Positions 28,244 through 35,526 of a stretch of 35,526 bases of DNA are shown piece after piece. Origin of the DNA: Rhizobacter sp. OV335 (lineage in GTDB: Bacteria > Pseudomonadota > Gammaproteobacteria > Burkholderiales > Burkholderiaceae_C); NCBI RefSeq assembly GCF_900142965.1, contig NZ_FRCQ01000046.1, forward strand, positions 1 to 35,526, in the 5' to 3' direction. A program made the translations under genes and the position numbers. The notes below the pieces were generated by a model that did no database searches, was not told the DNA's origin, and saw only the letters and a program-made list of their open reading frames with translations. Positions within the stretch are counted from its first letter, which is position 1. Every line of letters starts with the position of its first letter.

Positions 28244-28851
28244 TGCAGACTGCGATGTTCGGCAGGTTCGCCCCCCTCCGCATCGCTGCGCTCGACGACA
28301 CAAATCTCAAGGAAGACGGTGGTCGAGCGGTGTCGGTACACGCGACGGTATTTTCTCTAAGAGGGTGGTGCCGGCCACCTCTCCTTGCGTTTTGCTACTC
28401 CTGCCTGACCGACCACGACCGGCGCTGGAGCGCTTGGCGCGATTTGCCACCGCCGGCGAGGCGGCCGAAGAGTTGCCCTCCATGGAGGAGGCCCTGCTGT
28501 CCGCAGAATGCTGAATCGTTTCAGGGCGGCAGTCGGCCGAGGCAATGCACGGTCGGGGCCGAGCCTCGCGTGTTGCTACCCCTGCCGCAGCAACCATCGA
28601 ACTTGATCGCGGGCCGCACGCGTCTCGCCATCGGCTGTTCGACAGCGACGCACCCGGACCCGGCGACGAGGCGGCGTTCTTCGACAGCCTGCCGGACGAC
28701 GTACCGATGACGCTCGCGGGGTACCACCGCTGAGTGGATCCAGCCGCGCGCGGCAGGCAATGGTGTTCCAGATCACCGCGATTCGGGCCTCGCGGCGAGA
28801 CACTCCTCGCATGACGAGCTGCTCGCAGATCGGTGGACCGAGCTGGCTCGA
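28244..28851. other. 608 bases of unassigned sequence
   Basis: Several short plus-strand frames end in plausible protein-like tails (ERLARFATAGEAAEELPSME near 28430-28500; DEAAFFDSLPDDVPMTLAGY near 28665-28730), suggesting C-terminal scraps of lost genes. None has a start signal or a family I recognise. No repeat or terminator is evident. Confidence 0.4.
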
Positions 28852-30006
28852 TCAGGCGGCGCCCTGGGCGGCCTGCTCCTGGACGAGGCCTTGCCGCTGA
28901 TGGCTTTCGAGCTGCGGCAGGAACAGGTCGTGCAGGAACATCGGCCACACACGGTCCACGGGGTCGGAGATCTCCAGGTGGGGATCGGGTTCGAAGACGT
29001 GAGCAGTGCCCACCGAGCGCGGGTGCGGCAAGCCCAGCATCTTGAGGGCCTTGTTGGAGAGCTTGTCCGGGTCGCCCAGTTCCGGCACCGGATCGCCCTT
29101 GACGGAAAAGGATTCCACCAGGTCCGGCAGGCGCTTGACGTTTTCTTCCCGGGCCTTGTCCAACAGCCCGTCGCTGAGCGGAGCCGGTGAGAAGACGGTG
29201 GCCTTGACGGGTTTTTCCATCATGATGGCCGCGTACGATGCTTCCCCGCCTCCTTTGGAGTGGCCCGTGAGCGAGAGATCGTAGTCATGGTATTTCGCGC
29301 CCGAGTGGCCGTTCGTCATGGCCAATTGCAACTCCTGAGCCAGTGTCGCGGCCTGCTTGTAGCTCTCGGGCTCGACGCCCAGGCCGGCTTCCCCGTTGGC
29401 CAGCCACTGGGGCCCGCCCATGCTGGCGTCGCCTACCACGCGTTGCGAGGCGCCGCCAGGCACCTCGCCCGCGGTCGTGCCCCCGAACGCGAGGACGACG
29501 CGCTTGGCCGTGTGGTCCACCAGGATGCTCGCCACGAGGCCGGACTTCGGATCGGCCACGGTGCCGGCCATCTTCTTGTCAGGCGACAACTGGTTGCCCG
29601 TCGGCAAGTTCAGCTCGGTCGCGAGGAGGGACATCAGGTCCTCCGCCGGCTTGAAGTCGCCTGGCAGCTTTTCCGGGTCGCGGAAGTAGACGAAGTTCGC
29701 CATCTTGGCCATGTCCACCACGCCGTCGAGCTTGGACGCCGGCGGCATCTCGGCCCGGTGGAGAACGTCGGGGTAGCGGGCTTCCCGCCCACGTTGGTCG
29801 AGGCGGGCCTGGACGCCTGCAATATTTTGCCGCGGTCCCAGCGCCTTCAATGGCGCGGCGCGGCGCAGGTGGCCAGGGCCGATCGGCGCGCCTTCGCGCA
29901 CCTGGGCCCGGCTGACGATGGAGGGCAGGCCGCCCGTCGTGCCTTCGGCTTGCGGGGTTACGCTCTTGGAGCGGACCTGCTGCGGTCGGGAAATGGGGAT
30001 GCGCAT
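28852..30006 (-). CDS. Lipase-like alpha/beta hydrolase, possible secreted effector
   Basis: This encodes 384 residues. The nucleophile elbow GHSKGGGEAS (Gly-His-Ser-Lys-Gly) follows LSLTGHS, as in class-3-type lipases, and VVLAFGGTT resembles the oxyanion strand. A likely acid (GDPVPELGDP) and a C-terminal His (LHDLF) could complete the triad. The first 80 residues are Arg/Ser/Gln/Pro-rich, without a signal peptide (MRIPISRPQQVRSKSVTPQA), reminiscent of type III effectors of plant-associated bacteria, some of which (RipAL/XopAP) are lipases. That is inference; no PIP/hrp box was found upstream and no secretion genes are in the window. The start lacks a strong ribosome site. It is the last gene before the second attachment repeat. 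Confidence 0.7.
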   Translation of the reverse strand: MRIPISRPQQVRSKSVTPQAEGTTGGLPSIVSRAQVREGAPIGPGHLRRAAPLKALGPRQNIAGVQARLDQRGREARYPDVLHRAEMPPASKLDGVVDMAKMANFVYFRDPEKLPGDFKPAEDLMSLLATELNLPTGNQLSPDKKMAGTVADPKSGLVASILVDHTAKRVVLAFGGTTAGEVPGGASQRVVGDASMGGPQWLANGEAGLGVEPESYKQAATLAQELQLAMTNGHSGAKYHDYDLSLTGHSKGGGEASYAAIMMEKPVKATVFSPAPLSDGLLDKAREENVKRLPDLVESFSVKGDPVPELGDPDKLSNKALKMLGLPHPRSVGTAHVFEPDPHLEISDPVDRVWPMFLHDLFLPQLESHQRQGLVQEQAAQGAA

Positions 30007-30455
30007 GGGATGACGTTGGGTGCCTGGAGGGGAGAAACGTTGCCTTCGATCTCAGCCTGTCGCCTCGCATCCTGGCAGCGTGGCGGCAGTGGCCAAAGGT
30101 AAGCGCGGGCGCGATCCGGAGCAGCCTCGCTCGCGAACATGCGAGCGGAAATGCGATGCAGGGCTGCATCCTGCCCACCGACTGGTGTGAAGCGCTCGGG
30201 GCACGACCAGAAGCGGTCGTGATACCGCCAATCCTCTCCTCAATACCGTCTCCGCCCCCTGATGCAAGAAGTCGATACCGTCATTGCGTTGCAAGACATG
30301 CCAATTTCGCACTCCAATCGCCGTCGCGCACAATCGAGGAGTGAGATCGAGAGCAAAGAGCCCTCGCAGGCGCTCTCGAACGCGACGGTGGCGGTATCGC
30401 GTCTCTTTTCAGACGGCACGCAGCGCGCTTTTACTCTGGGCCGCGATCAACTGTT
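30007..30455. other. Right end of first island, no recognised gene
   Basis: A 70-codon plus-strand frame (30262-30474) ends in LLTIEWE and a stop because it reads into the attachment repeat; this is an accident of integration, not a gene. Otherwise nothing is recognised. Confidence 0.5.
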
Positions 30456-30523
30456 GACAATAGAGTGGGAGTGATTCGGGGCGGATCGGAGCGGTCTTTG
30501 ACTGTTCGCGATTCGTTGGGTTT
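30456..30523 (+). repeat. Attachment-site repeat, second copy (att2)
   Basis: 58 of 68 bases match 18019-18086 without gaps. The copy rebuilds the GuaA ending Thr-Ile-Glu-Trp-Glu-stop, and all three differences inside that coding part (at 30459, 30462 and 30471) are synonymous. It therefore descends from another guaA 3' end. It marks the right end of the first island and the left end of a second one, since an integrase remnant follows. Confidence 0.85.
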
Positions 30524-30603
30524 ATAGCAGCCACCACTGAATCCGCTGCGGGCGGCGCAGCTCGAAGGAAAGACCTCACCGAACTGGAGCTCCGAGGGCT
30601 GAG
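30524..30603 (+). pseudogene. Second P4-type integrase remnant
   Basis: The frame reads AATTESAAGGAARRKDLTEL then ELRGLRPR, the same N-terminus as the remnant at 18253. Here it follows the attachment repeat directly, lacking the 166 bases found between repeat and integrase in the first copy, and ends after about 26 codons where GH74-like sequence begins. The codon at the expected start is again ATA. It is more decayed than the first copy, consistent with an older island. Confidence 0.8.
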
Positions 30604-32266
30604 GCCCAGGTCACGTCGCTGTCGACCCTCAAGATGACCCAGGACCAGGTCGATGCCATCGGCGGCAGCGCGATGGGCGTCGGAGTCGTCGTCCACGACA
30701 CCGGCACCAAGGGCAGCGGCTCGGCCACGCAGACGATCTACGCGGGCGTCTCGCCGGACTACGTCAGCGCGGCGGGCCTGGGCTCGAATCTGTACAAGTC
30801 GACCAACGGCGGCGCTTCGTGAACCGCGGTGTCGACCCCGGTCTCCGGCTATCACATTCCGCACATGGTGCGCGCGGCAGACGGCGTGTTCTATGTCGTG
30901 TTCACCAAGGAATCGGGGCCCGGTGCCGCCGGGGCCGCCCGGCTCTGCAAGTTCGACGGCAGCAACTGGACCTTGCTGAAGGACCTGAACACCGGGGAAC
31001 GGGGACTGACTTCGGCCTCGGCGGCCTGTCCGTCTCCGGCACCGGCGCGAGCATGACGGCAAGACCTGACGCGAGATCGCGGCCACCATGCCGCACTCGC
31101 CAGCCGATGAAGGGTTCTCCGGCTGGCCCGACGACATCGAGATCGATCCATCCAATCCCGACCACGTGCTGCAGGTCTATGGCGGCGGCATCTGGGAAAC
31201 TCGCAACGCGTCCTCCTCCACGCCGGGCTGGAGCCACGCGATCGGCGGCCTCGAGGAGATTGCCGTCCTGGGCCTTGTCACGCCGCCGGCCGGCGCACCG
31301 TACATCCTGATCAACAGTTCGGGCGACGTCGGCCCCTGGGTGTACACGGATCTCGCGACCAAGTCGACCTTGTCGCCGCGCACCGAATGGAGCAACGGCT
31401 TCGGTGCCGACATGGCGTGGTCCGACCCGCTGTACATCGCCAGCATCGGCGTGGTCCTCGGCACCGGTACCGGCTTCGGCGTCTGGTCTGGCGACGGTGG
31501 CAAGACCTGGGCGAAGTTCGCCACCAACGCGCCCGGTGGCACGACCAACACCAGCGGGGACGCGAGCATCGCGGTCAACGCGCGCAACAAGGCGGTCTGG
31601 GCGCCGTCCAACTCGGTGCCGTCCTACACCACCGACAACGGCGCGAGCTGGGTGTCGACCAACCTGCCGGGGACGCCCAGCGTTGGCGTCCCCAGCGACT
31701 ACCACCTGGCCGCAGACCGCAAGAACCCGAACAAGGTCTATGCCTACGATTCGGGCGGCGCCTGGTGGGGCACGCCGGGCAAGGTTCATGTCTCGACCGA
31801 TGGCGGCCACAGCTTCACGCTGAGCGCGGGCTCGGTGTCGGCCGGGCTGGCGCCCAACTACTTCATGCACATCTCGCTGGCGGTCAACCCCAACGCCGAG
31901 GGCGACCTCTGGCTGGCCGACGGCAACGCCGTGTACCACTCGACCGATTCGGGGGTGACCTGGACCAGGCTCAGCACCTTCGCGTCGATCTGGAGCGGCA
32001 ACGCATGGCCCGTCGTGCAGGGCGCCACGGCGGTGGCACTGGGCAAGGCCAAGCCTGGCGCCGCTTACTCGGCTGCGGTCTATGTGGTGGGCGTGGTCAA
32101 CGGCGTGTGGGGCGTCTACCGCTCCGAGGACGGCGGCGCCAGCTGGTCACGCTTCAACGACGATGCGCACCAGTTCGGCGGCATCGGGACGATTGCTGCC
32201 GACCAGAACGTCTATGGCCGGGTCTACTTCAGCGGCATCGGCCGGGGCATGCTGTACAGCAACTGA
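30604..32266 (+). pseudogene. GH74-like xyloglucanase, truncated and multiply broken
   Basis: The product would be a secreted beta-propeller glycanase. Asp-box-like repeats are frequent (KSTNGGAS, SGDGGKTW, STDGGHSF, STDSGVTW, SEDGGASW), and the ending NDDAHQFGGIGTIAADQNVY then GRVYFSGIGRGMLYSN is typical of GH74. The N-terminal part and signal peptide are missing at the integrase junction. TGA replaces an expected Trp at 30820-30822 (NGGAS-stop-TAV) and at 31067-31069 (DGKT-stop-REIAAT), and two further frame changes lie between about 30995 and 31054. The 3' part (31088-32266, 392 codons) is one clean frame. Xyloglucan use would suggest plant-associated ancestry. Confidence 0.82.
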
Positions 32267-32354
32267 ACCCCGTCTTCTTCATCCCCTCGCAGCGATGCGC
32301 CGACGACTCCGATCGCGCAGGGGTTGAAGCTGCTCTCGACGCGCATCAGGATCA

Positions 32355-32395
32355 CGTTCCGCGTGGCATCGATCCATTGTCCGATATTCATCATT
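32355..32395 (-). repeat. Inverted repeat, left arm
   Basis: These 41 bases are the reverse complement of 33999-34039 with two mismatches; the central 26 pair perfectly, and weaker similarity extends about ten bases further. The arm carries a copy of the araC upstream region and first codons (Met-Pro-Arg-Gly-Thr then stop), so it is probably the stump of a second araC-like gene. Confidence 0.85.
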
Positions 32396-32466
32396 CGACA
32401 ATCGGCCCGCCGCTGTTGCGCGCGTGGGGCGGCGAGCCCGGGCCGGACGGCAACGCTTCAGATGAA

Positions 32467-33456
32467 CTATCGCGGCACGAGCACAACCCGACCACGCCTC
32501 CCTCCGGCTTCGACTTGCACATGGGCTTCGGCGATCTGTGCGAGTGTGAACACGCGGTCGACGCTGAAGCCTGGCCATCCCGAACCAAGGAGTGTGTTGA
32601 TATCGCTTGCGGCAGCCGCCTTCGCCTCGCTCGGGAAATCGTCGCTGCCGAGAAAGAAAACGCGGGTGTTCTGAAACACGAGTGGCCAAAATGGAATGCT
32701 CGGTGTCGATCGGCCGGTGGCATAGGTTCCGATCGAACCGCCTGAAGACAGGACCTCGACATCGATGCTGATGTTGGCATCGAATGCAACCTCCACGATA
32801 TGGTCGATGCCATGCCCGGCGACCTTGCGCAATGCCGCGACGATGTCCTGCTCGGACAGACCGTCGGTGCATACAACGTCGTGGGCACCCGCTGCTGTGG
32901 TTGCAGCCACGCCAGCTTGTGACCGGACGGTGGCAATGACGCGAGCCCCAGCCAGCCGCGCCAATCCCACCGCACACAATCCCACCGCACCCGCACCGCC
33001 CTGCACAAGTACCGTGCGATCTGCGATCGGGCCGCCGGCGTGGACCGCACGGTGAGCCGTGAGCCCGGGAATGCCGGTACACGCACCCTGCTCAAACGAC
33101 ACGCCCTCCGGCAACGGTACGGCCTGGCCTTGCGGAACCACGGTGAACTCTGCCGCGGTGCCGAAAGGCCGGTAGGTCTGCGCGCCGTAGCACCACACCG
33201 ATTGCCCCACTCGAGACGCCGGCACCCCCGGGCCGACTCGATCGACGACTCCAGCGCCGTCGCTGTGCGGGATGACGCGGGGAAACGGCATCCCAACCCC
33301 GAAGGCATCCTGGCGCTTCTTCACGTCGCCCGGGTTGATGCCGGAGGCTTGAACGCGGATTCGTACTTCGCCTGGGCCAGGCTGAGGATCGGCCATCGTG
33401 CCGACAACGAGGACATCGTGTGCCGGACCCTGCTTTTCGTACCAGGTTGCTTGCAT
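32467..33456 (-). CDS. Zinc-independent NADPH:quinone oxidoreductase (MDR family)
   Basis: This encodes 329 residues of the medium-chain reductase superfamily. The N-terminal GroES-like part contains GEVRIRVQASGINPGDVKKR and IPHSDGAGVVDRVG. The Rossmann motif VLVQGGAGAVGLCAVGLARL lies near residues 147-166. The zinc-ligand cysteines of alcohol dehydrogenases are absent, which points to the quinone-oxidoreductase/zeta-crystallin branch. It probably reduces quinones or enones with NADPH in the cytoplasm. The start has GAGG about eight bases upstream and lies ten bases after the SnoaL gene stop; the two form an operon divergent from araC. The gene is enclosed between the inverted-repeat arms. 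Confidence 0.92.
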   Translation of the reverse strand: MQATWYEKQGPAHDVLVVGTMADPQPGPGEVRIRVQASGINPGDVKKRQDAFGVGMPFPRVIPHSDGAGVVDRVGPGVPASRVGQSVWCYGAQTYRPFGTAAEFTVVPQGQAVPLPEGVSFEQGACTGIPGLTAHRAVHAGGPIADRTVLVQGGAGAVGLCAVGLARLAGARVIATVRSQAGVAATTAAGAHDVVCTDGLSEQDIVAALRKVAGHGIDHIVEVAFDANISIDVEVLSSGGSIGTYATGRSTPSIPFWPLVFQNTRVFFLGSDDFPSEAKAAAASDINTLLGSGWPGFSVDRVFTLAQIAEAHVQVEAGGRRGRVVLVPR

Positions 33457-33466
33457 CGGTGCGGCC

Positions 33467-33883
33467 TCACGAGCGCGGCAACCCGCCGATCTGCTGCATC
33501 AGTCCGAGCAGGTCCGGTTGCCCGACTTCGGAAATGATCTTCCCGGTCGAGAGCCGATAGATGTTCAGCGCTTGCACGGCAATCGTCTTGCCGGTGGGAG
33601 GCACGCCGAAGAAGGCTCCGCGGTGCGTCCCGTGCATCGTGAATCGCGCCGCGATGACATCGCCTTCGATGACGGTTTCCTCAAGAGTCCACTGAATGTC
33701 GGGGAATCCGCCGCGCATCATCCCGATGACCTCCAGGTAGCCCTGTGGCCCGTGCACGGGTTCAGCGCGCCCCGGAACGTGAAACATTGCGTCCGGAGAA
33801 ACCAACTCCGTGGCGAGCCGCGGGTCCGCAGTGTTGATGAACTCCACGAAGCGAGCCATGAACTGTCGGTTTGTGGTTTGCAT
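33467..33883 (-). CDS. SnoaL-like protein (ester-cyclase type)
   Basis: This encodes 138 residues with the SnoaL fold: an N-terminal helix RQFMARFVEFINTADPRLA, then VSPDAMFHVPGRAEPVHGPQ, FPDIQWTLEETVIEGDVIAA, and FTMHGTHRGAFFGVPPTGKT, the last close to the conserved catalytic-pocket motif of SnoaL-like cyclases. It is more typical of the ester-cyclase group than the other three NTF2 genes in the window. It heads an operon with the quinone oxidoreductase and is divergent from araC (141-base gap). The substrate is unknown. Confidence 0.88.
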   Translation of the reverse strand: MQTTNRQFMARFVEFINTADPRLATELVSPDAMFHVPGRAEPVHGPQGYLEVIGMMRGGFPDIQWTLEETVIEGDVIAARFTMHGTHRGAFFGVPPTGKTIAVQALNIYRLSTGKIISEVGQPDLLGLMQQIGGLPRS

Positions 33884-33998
33884 TGGTCGCCTCGGACTGT
33901 CTATCAGGATGGGAACCGAGGCATGGTGGCCGCAGGTGCCCGCGTTCCCATATTGTTCAAGTTGCCGGCGCGTTCGACACGATCAAAGTCGGTTGCCA

Positions 33999-34039
33999 AA
34001 TGGTGAATATCGGACAATGGATCGATGCCGCGCGGAACG
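33999..34039 (+). repeat. Inverted repeat, right arm (araC 5' region)
   Basis: This partner of 32355-32395 spans the last 26 bases before the araC start and its first five codons. With the left arm it brackets 1.6 kb containing the SnoaL/quinone-oxidoreductase operon. All visible differences between the arms and their immediate flanks are transitions. Confidence 0.85.
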
Positions 34040-34921
34040 AGTCCCATCGATATCGAGCAGGTCCCATATCGGCCCTCGGCCAAGCGCGCGCTGGATCTCG
34101 AGGTCTTCTCGATGTCGGACCTGAGACGAAGGGTTCCCCGAACCCACTTGCAGCGTCACCACCGCTACGACTTTCACATGTTCGTGCACGTCAGACGCGG
34201 AGAATGCCGCGCCGTGGTGGACTTCAGTCATATCGAGTGTGGCGCCGGATCGCTGCTGACCATTCGGCCCGGACAGGTTCACCGCTTCGGCCCGGGAAGC
34301 CGTTGGGACGCAAACCTCCTGCTGTTCCGACCCGAGCTGCTGCAGGCTTCGCAGGGCGAGGAACGCCTTCAGATGCCTGAACTGGTCGACGCGCTTCCTG
34401 GTCATCTGCGCCTCGACCGGTCGACGGGTCGGTTCTTGGCCGACACGCTCGCGCGGCTGGAGGAGGAGTGCGCGCTCGACGCCCGGCAACCGCTGCTGAA
34501 CTGGCTGCTCCAGAGTGAACTGGCAACGCTCGTGACGCGGCTGCACATCTTTCGCGCCGAGCAACAGCCGTCCGCTGGAACATCGTCCGACGCGCCGGAG
34601 CGCTTTCGTCTTTTCAAACGGCTTCTGGACGCGAAGGTGCATCAGTGGCATCACGTGTCGCGCTACGCACAGGCCATGGGATGCTCCGAGAAGACGCTCA
34701 CTCGCATCTGCAGTGCGGTGGCTGGCGTCGGTGCGAAGGCCTTTATCGCCTCGCGCCTTGCGCTGGAAGCCAAGCGCCTGCTCGTGCATACGGAGATGCC
34801 GATTTCAGCCATCGCGCAGCGGCTTGGCTTCGACGAGGCGACCAACTTCACCAAGTTCTTTCGCAGCATCGAAGGATGCACGCCAGGCGACTTCCGCCGT
34901 CAGTTCGATGTCTCGTTGTAG
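34025..34921 (+). CDS. AraC-family transcriptional regulator
   Basis: This encodes 298 residues. An N-terminal cupin-like sensing domain includes HHRYDFHMFVHVRRGECRAV and AGSLLTIRPGQVHRFGPGS. The C-terminal double helix-turn-helix has YAQAMGCSEKTLTRICSAVA and the second motif ISAIAQRLGFDEATNFTKFF with the family's ending GCTPGDFRRQF. It is divergent from the SnoaL-quinone oxidoreductase operon and probably controls it. The ATG lies inside the inverted repeat and has only a weak GGA upstream, so the exact start is less sure than the gene. Confidence 0.92.
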   Translation: MPRGTSPIDIEQVPYRPSAKRALDLEVFSMSDLRRRVPRTHLQRHHRYDFHMFVHVRRGECRAVVDFSHIECGAGSLLTIRPGQVHRFGPGSRWDANLLLFRPELLQASQGEERLQMPELVDALPGHLRLDRSTGRFLADTLARLEEECALDARQPLLNWLLQSELATLVTRLHIFRAEQQPSAGTSSDAPERFRLFKRLLDAKVHQWHHVSRYAQAMGCSEKTLTRICSAVAGVGAKAFIASRLALEAKRLLVHTEMPISAIAQRLGFDEATNFTKFFRSIEGCTPGDFRRQFDVSL

Positions 34922-34937
34922 TCGCATCCAGCGATCC

Positions 34938-35020
34938 TGTCTGATCATGCTGTCCATCAGGTCCAACTCATCGACGAAGACATCCACGATACGAACCGTG
35001 TCGTCTTCGCCGATGGGGGC
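34938..35020 (-). pseudogene. Transposase N-terminal scrap, IS1182-like
   Basis: The minus strand reads APIGEDDTVRIVDVFVDELD then LMDSMI. The segment (E-D-x-x-V-R-I-V-D-V-F-V-D-E-L-D-L) matches the start of IS1182-family transposases as I remember them. About 28 codons remain, with no terminal repeats seen, so the element is long dead. Confidence 0.6.
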
Positions 35021-35058
35021 CCTGCATGCCGGCCAACAGGATGCAGGTGTCGTCGAGC

Positions 35059-35526
35059 TCAGCGGGGAAACGGAGCGGGGTTGGCCAGGTAGGCCTTGGA
35101 CAGGCGCGCGAACTGGCCGCCGTCGTTCGTGATGTCAGCCGACGTGTCGTCCCCGGGACTGAAGACGATCGCGAAGGTGCCGTTGCCCGCGTACTGGGTT
35201 GGATGCGTCAGCATGTACTGGACGTGGTTGTCCCGATAGTGCTTCGGTGTTCCGCCGGGGGTCGTCGAGGGCACACCCATGGGGGTCTGCCAGTACAGGA
35301 TCGGCAGGCCGCCCAGGTGGCTGCGCACGATGCTCCAATCGTTGATGCCCTGGTTGAAATTCGGTGTGGTGACGTTGTTCTCGTCCAGGTAGAACGGGCC
35401 GGGGCCGCGATTCGCACAATTTGGCACGGGGTTCGGGTCTTCAAAGCAACCTGCATCGCGATCGCTCGTCTGCGCCACGATGAAGTCGGCCTTGTCTGCA
35501 CCGAGTTTGGCCATGAAGGTGCCGGT
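35059..35526 (-). CDS. C-terminal part of an unrecognised large protein (partial)
   Basis: The frame is open to the window edge, so only the last 155 residues are visible. They are rich in Asn, Gly, Pro and aromatic residues (CFEDPNPVPNCANRG, YLDENNVTTPNFNQGINDWS, LGGLPILYWQTPMGVPST, HYRDNHVQYMLTHPTQYAGN). Two closely spaced Cys (Asp-Ala-Gly-Cys and Asn-Cys) could form a disulfide, hinting at an exported protein. The composition resembles secreted carbohydrate-active proteins, which would fit the nearby GH74-like remnant, but I cannot name a family. The stop is at 35059-35061. Confidence 0.65.
   Translation of the reverse strand, partial: TGTFMAKLGADKADFIVAQTSDRDAGCFEDPNPVPNCANRGPGPFYLDENNVTTPNFNQGINDWSIVRSHLGGLPILYWQTPMGVPSTTPGGTPKHYRDNHVQYMLTHPTQYAGNGTFAIVFSPGDDTSADITNDGGQFARLSKAYLANPAPFPR

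Noticed and set aside
30007-30340. PIP/hrp box (TTCG-N16-TTCG) upstream of the lipase-like gene
   Set aside because: Only isolated half-sites occur; no properly spaced pair was found by eye.
30262-30474. 70-codon plus-strand frame ending in LLTIEWE
   Set aside because: The ending comes from the attachment repeat; the rest has no family resemblance. Not a gene, though it reveals the repeat.
30820-31069. TGA codons in the GH74-like frame as recoded Trp or selenocysteine
   Set aside because: Other genes use TGA as a normal stop and frameshifts accompany these codons, so decay or sequence error is simpler.

Overview
The window is a high-GC chromosomal segment of a betaproteobacterium, most likely order Burkholderiales and possibly the Rubrivivax/Leptothrix/Rhizobacter group. 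This rests on the GC-rich third codon positions, a PhaR polyhydroxyalkanoate regulator, and the order smpB / ratA-ratB / DUF4124 protein / guaB / MFS / guaA. No rRNA, tRNA or CRISPR array was seen.

Positions 1-18037 look like ordinary, mostly intact chromosome. In order: two minus-strand hypothetical genes; a tiny basic protein (1424-1573); an MFS exporter; a two-gene minus operon (a thiazoline-carboxylate-hydrolase-like protein, then a secreted lactonase-like metallo-hydrolase, stop and start overlapping as ATGA); a stand-alone APS kinase; a hybrid sensor kinase; an acidic protein; phaR with a candidate self-operator; a GFA-family zinc protein; rimO; metC; smpB; ratA-ratB; a DUF4124 protein; then guaB, an MFS transporter and guaA as a tightly packed unit.

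From the 3' end of guaA onward the texture changes. Genes are separated by debris, codon use is less extreme, and many genes are broken. The last codons of guaA plus about 50 downstream bases (18019-18086) recur as a direct repeat at 30456-30523, which rebuilds the TIEWE-stop end of GuaA. Each copy is followed by the broken 5' part of the same P4-type integrase gene. This is the signature of genomic islands stacked at the guaA integration hotspot: one spans about 18.04-30.47 kb and a second begins at 30.47 kb and runs past the window. Both integrases are dead, so the islands appear frozen.

The first island carries a helicase tail, a WrbA quinone oxidoreductase, an epoxide hydrolase, an NAD-dependent epimerase/reductase, an SDR, three small NTF2/SnoaL-fold proteins, TetR and LysR regulators, a frameshifted Mrr-like endonuclease with a zinc finger, and a lipase-like protein. 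The second carries a decayed GH74-like glycanase, a quinone oxidoreductase plus a fourth SnoaL protein, an AraC regulator, a transposase scrap and the end of an unrecognised protein. The recurring unit is a small NTF2-fold protein beside a nicotinamide- or flavin-dependent enzyme and a dedicated regulator. That suggests redox or detoxification modules with unknown substrates. Duplicated and partly deleted copies (epimerase, epoxide hydrolase, NTF2, an inverted araC 5' region) show repeated rearrangement.
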